From the NCBI GenBank assembly GCA_029560815.1, contig JAKQKF010000326.1, positions 1 through 16,779 on the forward strand: 16,779 bases of DNA, given 5' to 3'. Of the stretch, positions 14,403-16,779 are shown piece after piece. A model generated the notes under the pieces. It was given only the letters and a program-made list of their open reading frames with translations. It ran no database searches and was not told where the DNA came from. How positions within the stretch are numbered: the first letter of the stretch is position 1; the number at the start of each line of letters is the position of its first letter. The stretch comes from a bacterium (lineage in GTDB: Bacteria; KSB1; UBA2214). Made by a program: the position numbers and the translations under genes.

Positions 14403-15716
14403 ATGAAGAAGAAATTATTACATAGAGCAAGATATCCGCTGATCATCACGGCGGCAGCGATGCTCGCCGCCGTGCTATGGATGGGGAGAAAACCCGCCGG
14501 GCCGGTTGAACAGGCCGAGCTCAAGCCGCGTGAAAAGATTTATCTGCGCCGGGAGGGCGTCTTTCGCCCCGGCGAGACCCTCGAGGGGGTGCTGTTCCGG
14601 GATCTCTATGACCGCGTCCTCGCCGATGAACTGATCCAGGGGTTCGCCAGGGTATTTGATGTGCGCAAGATCCGCGGCGACCGCCGTTACAGCATCCTGA
14701 CCGATTCAACGGGAGTAGTGCACGGATTCGAGTATTATCCGGATGCCGACAAGACGGTGCGGGTGGTGCGCGACTCGATGGGGGTTCTGCAGCCGGAGCT
14801 GGTGCAGGTGCCGCTCATCCGGCGGCGGCTGGCCCTCGCGGGCGAGGTCAGCACCACCCTGTATGATGCGGTGAAGGCGATGGGGGAGAGCGACGAGCTG
14901 ATCGTTGCTTTCAGCGATCTGTTTCAGTGGGATATTGATTTCTTTGTCGATCCGCGGGTGGGGGATGAATTCCGCATGGTCTTCGAGGCCGATTACGCCC
15001 TCGATCCCGCCCGGCCGGACAGTCTCGGTGAATTCATCCGCTATGGCAGGGTCCTCTCCGGGCAGTACCGATCGGGCAAGGATGTGCGCACGGCGGTCTA
15101 TTTTGAGCAGGGGGAGCACGGTGGCTATTACGATCTCGAGGGCAAGTCGTTCCAGAAGACCTTTCTCAAATCGCCGCTCAATTACCGGCGGATCAGCTCC
15201 CACTTTAGCGGCGGCCGGCGTCATCCCATATTGAAAATCGTGCGGCCTCATTACGGCGTCGATTTTGTCGCGGCCGAGGGTACACCTGTAGTCGCAGCCG
15301 CCGACGGCGTCGTGATCGAGAAGGGTTATGAGGGCGGGGGATTGGGCAATTTCATCAAGATCCGGCACAAAAATCCGCGCTTTGCCACGGTATACGGACA
15401 TCTGAGCGGCTTCGGTCCCGGCATCGCCATTGGCAAGGCGGTGCAGCAGCGCGATGTGGTCGGTTATGTCGGCCGCACGGGCCTGGCCACAGGGCCCCAT
15501 CTGCACTACTGTTTTTATGAGAACGGCCGTCCGGTTAATCCCCTCAAGATCAAGAACTCTTCCGGCGATCCGATTCCGGCGGCGGAGCTGGAACGGTTCA
15601 AGGGGATACGGGAGGAGCAACTGGCGCTGCTCGCTGCGGCGCTGCGCCGGGGCGGGCAAGTTCCGGGTGTGATCGCCGGCACGGGACCGGGTCACATGGC
15701 CATGCCGGAGCTCTAG
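14403..15716 (+). CDS. M23 family (MepM/Csd3-like) peptidoglycan endopeptidase
   Basis: 437 residues. Likely a zinc endopeptidase that cuts peptide cross-links in peptidoglycan in the periplasm. The N-terminus is basic and followed by one hydrophobic segment (about 12-27), either a signal anchor or an uncleaved signal. Residues 45-250 form the two N-terminal domains typical of MepM/Csd3-like proteins, including GETLEGVLFR (LysM-like start) and DLFQWDIDFFVDPRVGDEF. The LytM/M23 domain follows at about 262-385. H283 and D287 in RPHYGVDF are the first zinc ligands, H333 in YGHLSG is the conserved active-site histidine, and H366/H368 in GPHLHY complete the site. All catalytic residues are present. 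ATG 14403 has only a weak GGGC site. The C-terminal 50 residues are a Gly/Ala-rich tail. Confidence 0.93.
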   Translation: MKKKLLHRARYPLIITAAAMLAAVLWMGRKPAGPVEQAELKPREKIYLRREGVFRPGETLEGVLFRDLYDRVLADELIQGFARVFDVRKIRGDRRYSILTDSTGVVHGFEYYPDADKTVRVVRDSMGVLQPELVQVPLIRRRLALAGEVSTTLYDAVKAMGESDELIVAFSDLFQWDIDFFVDPRVGDEFRMVFEADYALDPARPDSLGEFIRYGRVLSGQYRSGKDVRTAVYFEQGEHGGYYDLEGKSFQKTFLKSPLNYRRISSHFSGGRRHPILKIVRPHYGVDFVAAEGTPVVAAADGVVIEKGYEGGGLGNFIKIRHKNPRFATVYGHLSGFGPGIAIGKAVQQRDVVGYVGRTGLATGPHLHYCFYENGRPVNPLKIKNSSGDPIPAAELERFKGIREEQLALLAAALRRGGQVPGVIAGTGPGHMAMPEL

Positions 15717-15724
15717 TTGGGGAT

Positions 15725-15740
15725 GGAGGGCGCGCCCTCC
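15725..15740. terminator. Perfect palindrome between convergent genes, possible bidirectional terminator stem
   Basis: GGAGGGCGCGCCCTCC is a perfect 16-base palindrome in the 26-base gap between the M23 stop and the end of the minus-strand small gene. Its place between convergent genes suits a shared terminator stem. Neither strand has a T-run after it, so it would not be canonical. Confidence 0.35.
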
Positions 15741-15742
15741 GT

Positions 15743-15964
15743 TCAGATATTGGATTTGGGGCGGCGCGATCCGAAGAGGAGGGCACAGGGGGCGTTCTTG
15801 GTGACGATCTGCTGCAGCTCCTTGCACCAGAGTGCGGCGAAAGTGCGGCAGCTGGTGGCGCCGTCAAGATGTTCCTCGGTGGGGAAGGAGGCGTGCTCGC
15901 AGCGGAGATCGCAGAACTTGATCCGGCTGGTGGTTACGCCGGCATTTTTTTCATCAGCGGACAT
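15743..15964 (-). CDS. Small cysteine-rich protein of unknown function
   Basis: 73 residues. I do not recognise the family. Five cysteines stand out: C18 and C22 (CDLRC), C39, C47 and C60, with H24 and H32 nearby. The central text, FCDLRCEHASF and then DGATSCRTFAALWCKE, looks like a compact metal-binding or disulfide-linked fold. No signal peptide is visible, so a cytoplasmic metal site is more likely than disulfides. The case that it is a real gene rests on GGAGG about eight bases before the ATG, the non-random cysteine spacing, and a tight fit between the palindrome and a divergent intergenic region. The plus-strand frame over the same bases (15717-16001) lacks such support. It converges with the M23 gene and diverges from rlmH. 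Confidence 0.68.
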   Translation of the reverse strand: MSADEKNAGVTTSRIKFCDLRCEHASFPTEEHLDGATSCRTFAALWCKELQQIVTKNAPCALLFGSRRPKSNI

Positions 15965-16078
15965 AGAGGGGCCTCCTCGCGCAGCTCTGCCTGATTACTG
16001 ACCTTTTTCTGTCAACCAATAGACCAATCCGCCGGATAATAATCCAGCCTTTTCACCGCGATCTCCCCGGAGCAGAGG
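15965..16078. promoter_or_regulatory. Divergent intergenic region between the small Cys-rich gene and rlmH
   Basis: This 114-base gap should hold promoters for both directions. On the minus strand a perfect TTGACA lies at 16015-16010, but no clear -10 sits 17 bases on. On the plus strand GATAAT (16035-16040) is a 5/6 -10 match with only a poor -35 (TCAACC at 16012-16017). The assignments are tentative. Confidence 0.3.
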
Positions 16079-16543
16079 ATGAAGATAAGAATACTCACCG
16101 TCGGCAAGCCGGCCGATCCTCATTACCGCGCCCTGTGCGAGGGCTACCTGGAGCGCATCCGCCATTATGTGCCGGTCGAGCATGTTTTCATCCGCCAGGT
16201 AAAGGTGGCTGGACCGGTCGCGGCCATCCTGGCGCGTGAGGAGGAGCAGCTGCTGGCGAAGATCGGGGCGCAGGAGTGGTGCGTGGCGCTCGAGAGCGGG
16301 GGCAAGGGGATGGACTCGCTGGTTTTCAGCGCCGCGCTCGCCCGGCACATGGCTGCGGGGCGCGACGCGCTGGTTTTCTGCGTGGGGGGGCCGCATGGTC
16401 TGGGCGAAGGGGTTTTGCGGCGGGCAAACCAGCGCCTGTCGCTGTCGGCGATGACCATGGCGCATGAACTGGCCTTGACCGTGCTGTTAGAGCAGCTCTA
16501 CCGGGGCCTGACCATCCTGCGCGGTGAAAAGTATCACAAATAA
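16079..16543 (+). CDS. rlmH: 23S rRNA (pseudouridine1915-N3)-methyltransferase RlmH
   Basis: 154 residues, the usual length. A SPOUT-class methyltransferase that uses S-adenosylmethionine to methylate pseudouridine 1915 in helix 69 of 23S rRNA on assembled 70S ribosomes. It acts as a homodimer with a knotted SAM site. Visible motifs: N-terminal MKIRILTVGK, the SAM-loop GGPHGLGEGV (103-112), and the C-terminal knot LSLSAMTMAHELALTVLLEQ followed by LYRGLTILRGEKYHK. GGAG at 16069-16072, six bases upstream, supports ATG 16079; AGAGG directly abutting the ATG is too close to serve. Its TAA stop lies inside the complement of the opposing terminator's U-tract. Confidence 0.97.
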   Translation: MKIRILTVGKPADPHYRALCEGYLERIRHYVPVEHVFIRQVKVAGPVAAILAREEEQLLAKIGAQEWCVALESGGKGMDSLVFSAALARHMAAGRDALVFCVGGPHGLGEGVLRRANQRLSLSAMTMAHELALTVLLEQLYRGLTILRGEKYHK

Positions 16544-16576
16544 AAAGGACCATCGGCATGATGCTGCCGATGGTCC
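16538..16576 (-). terminator. Rho-independent terminator of the khpA transcript
   Basis: A perfect 12-base stem (GGACCATCGGCA at 16547-16558 with TGCCGATGGTCC at 16565-16576) closes on a six-base loop. Read on the minus strand it is followed directly by TTTTTATTT (16546-16538), a classical U-tract. In the rlmH direction the stem has only A-rich sequence before it and no U-run after it. It therefore mainly serves minus-strand transcription, although the stem may also slow the opposing polymerase. Confidence 0.88.
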
Positions 16577-16667
16577 GCTGAGTGTCAGTATCCCGCCGCC
16601 GCCGGAGGCGCATTACTCCCTTGTGCTTTCCGGCAGCAATCCCCCCTGGTTCCTGCTTATGATAAAT

Positions 16668-16779
16668 TCATTCAAGGATTTCGAGGGTAGCGTGCTTGCC
16701 TGCCTTGCGCGAGACGGCGCTCAAAAGTACGCGGATGGCGTGGGCGGTGCGGCCGTTTTTGCCGATCACCTTGCCCATG
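16668..16779 (-). CDS. khpA: KH-domain RNA-binding protein KhpA, 3' end (start outside window)
   Basis: Only the last 36 residues plus the stop are visible; the gene enters from the right edge. The fragment reads [16 protein letters not shown] and continues to KHATLEILE. The GKVIGKNGR stretch is the GxxG RNA-binding loop of the KH fold, here I-G-K-N-G. Length to the C-terminus and sequence match KhpA (YlqC-type, about 76-80 residues), a small RNA chaperone that works with KhpB. The family gene often lies between rpsP and rimM, so this is probably the end of, or within, an rpsP-khpA ribosomal operon extending rightward. That arrangement is inferred. The 3' untranslated stretch to the terminator is about 90 bases. 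Confidence 0.9.
   Translation of the reverse strand, partial: MGKVIGKNGRTAHAIRVLLSAVSRKAGKHATLEILE

Noticed and set aside
13831..14406. Plus-strand open frame of 191 codons over the second RmlD-like gene
   Set aside because: The minus-strand frame carries the full RmlD motif set; the plus frame has none and is a shadow.
15717..16001. Plus-strand 94-codon frame after the M23 gene
   Set aside because: It overlaps the minus-strand Cys-rich gene, begins immediately at the M23 stop with no ribosome binding site, and crosses the palindrome and the divergent promoter region.
16326..16613. Minus-strand 95-codon frame running through the khpA terminator and into rlmH
   Set aside because: It would translate through the terminator hairpin and is Arg-rich without a recognisable fold; it is most likely a shadow of rlmH.
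1..16779. Search for CRISPR arrays, tRNA genes, insertion-sequence ends, phage genes and defence systems
   Set aside because: No regularly spaced repeats, no cloverleaf-like stretch, no transposase, integrase or restriction gene was seen; the window looks like ordinary chromosome with one possible glycosylation theme.

Overview
The window is a gene-dense, GC-rich bacterial chromosomal segment with no rRNA, tRNA, CRISPR, insertion sequence or phage gene that I can see. No gene-free stretch reaches 300 bases; the longest gaps are 75-125 bases. Start codons include GTG and TTG. Gene content (TMEM260-like/DUF2723 protein, free-standing DUF4139, DUF1844, a ValRS of the 'SLGNSPDP' type) fits an uncultured FCB-superphylum or KSB1/Calditrichota-like bacterium. 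That placement is an inference from gene families and has not been tested by phylogeny.

Layout, left to right. Bases 1-13463 are entirely plus strand: the C-terminal 60% of valyl-tRNA synthetase (valS), a secreted DUF4139 protein, the helicase recG, a small DUF1844 protein, a SAM methyltransferase overlapping a GT4 glycosyltransferase, a large GT-C membrane protein of the DUF2723/TMEM260 family, a UPF0104/LPG-synthase-type membrane protein, purE, an RmlD-like sugar-nucleotide reductase, and a Dpm1-type polyprenyl-phosphate mannose synthase. A second RmlD-like gene is on the minus strand and overlaps the 3' end of the Dpm1-type gene by 14 bases. A divergent, AT-rich intergenic region follows, then a plus-strand M23 (MepM/Csd3-like) peptidoglycan endopeptidase. 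A 73-residue cysteine-rich minus-strand protein of unknown function comes next, then rlmH (plus). Last is the 3' end of khpA (minus), with a clear rho-independent terminator between rlmH and khpA.

How the genes may work together. The most interesting theme is a possible lipid-carrier glycosylation module. The Dpm1-type GT2 would make polyprenyl-phosphate mannose on the cytoplasmic side. The UPF0104 protein resembles the membrane domain fused to the GT2 AglD in haloarchaea and could help move or use the lipid-sugar. The DUF2723/TMEM260-like GT-C enzyme could transfer mannose to exported proteins. The GT4, methyltransferase and two RmlD-like reductases could build or decorate further sugars. 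The parts are identified from sequence; the pathway is inference. The rest is housekeeping: translation (valS, rlmH, khpA), recombination repair (recG), purine synthesis (purE) and cell-wall remodelling (M23).
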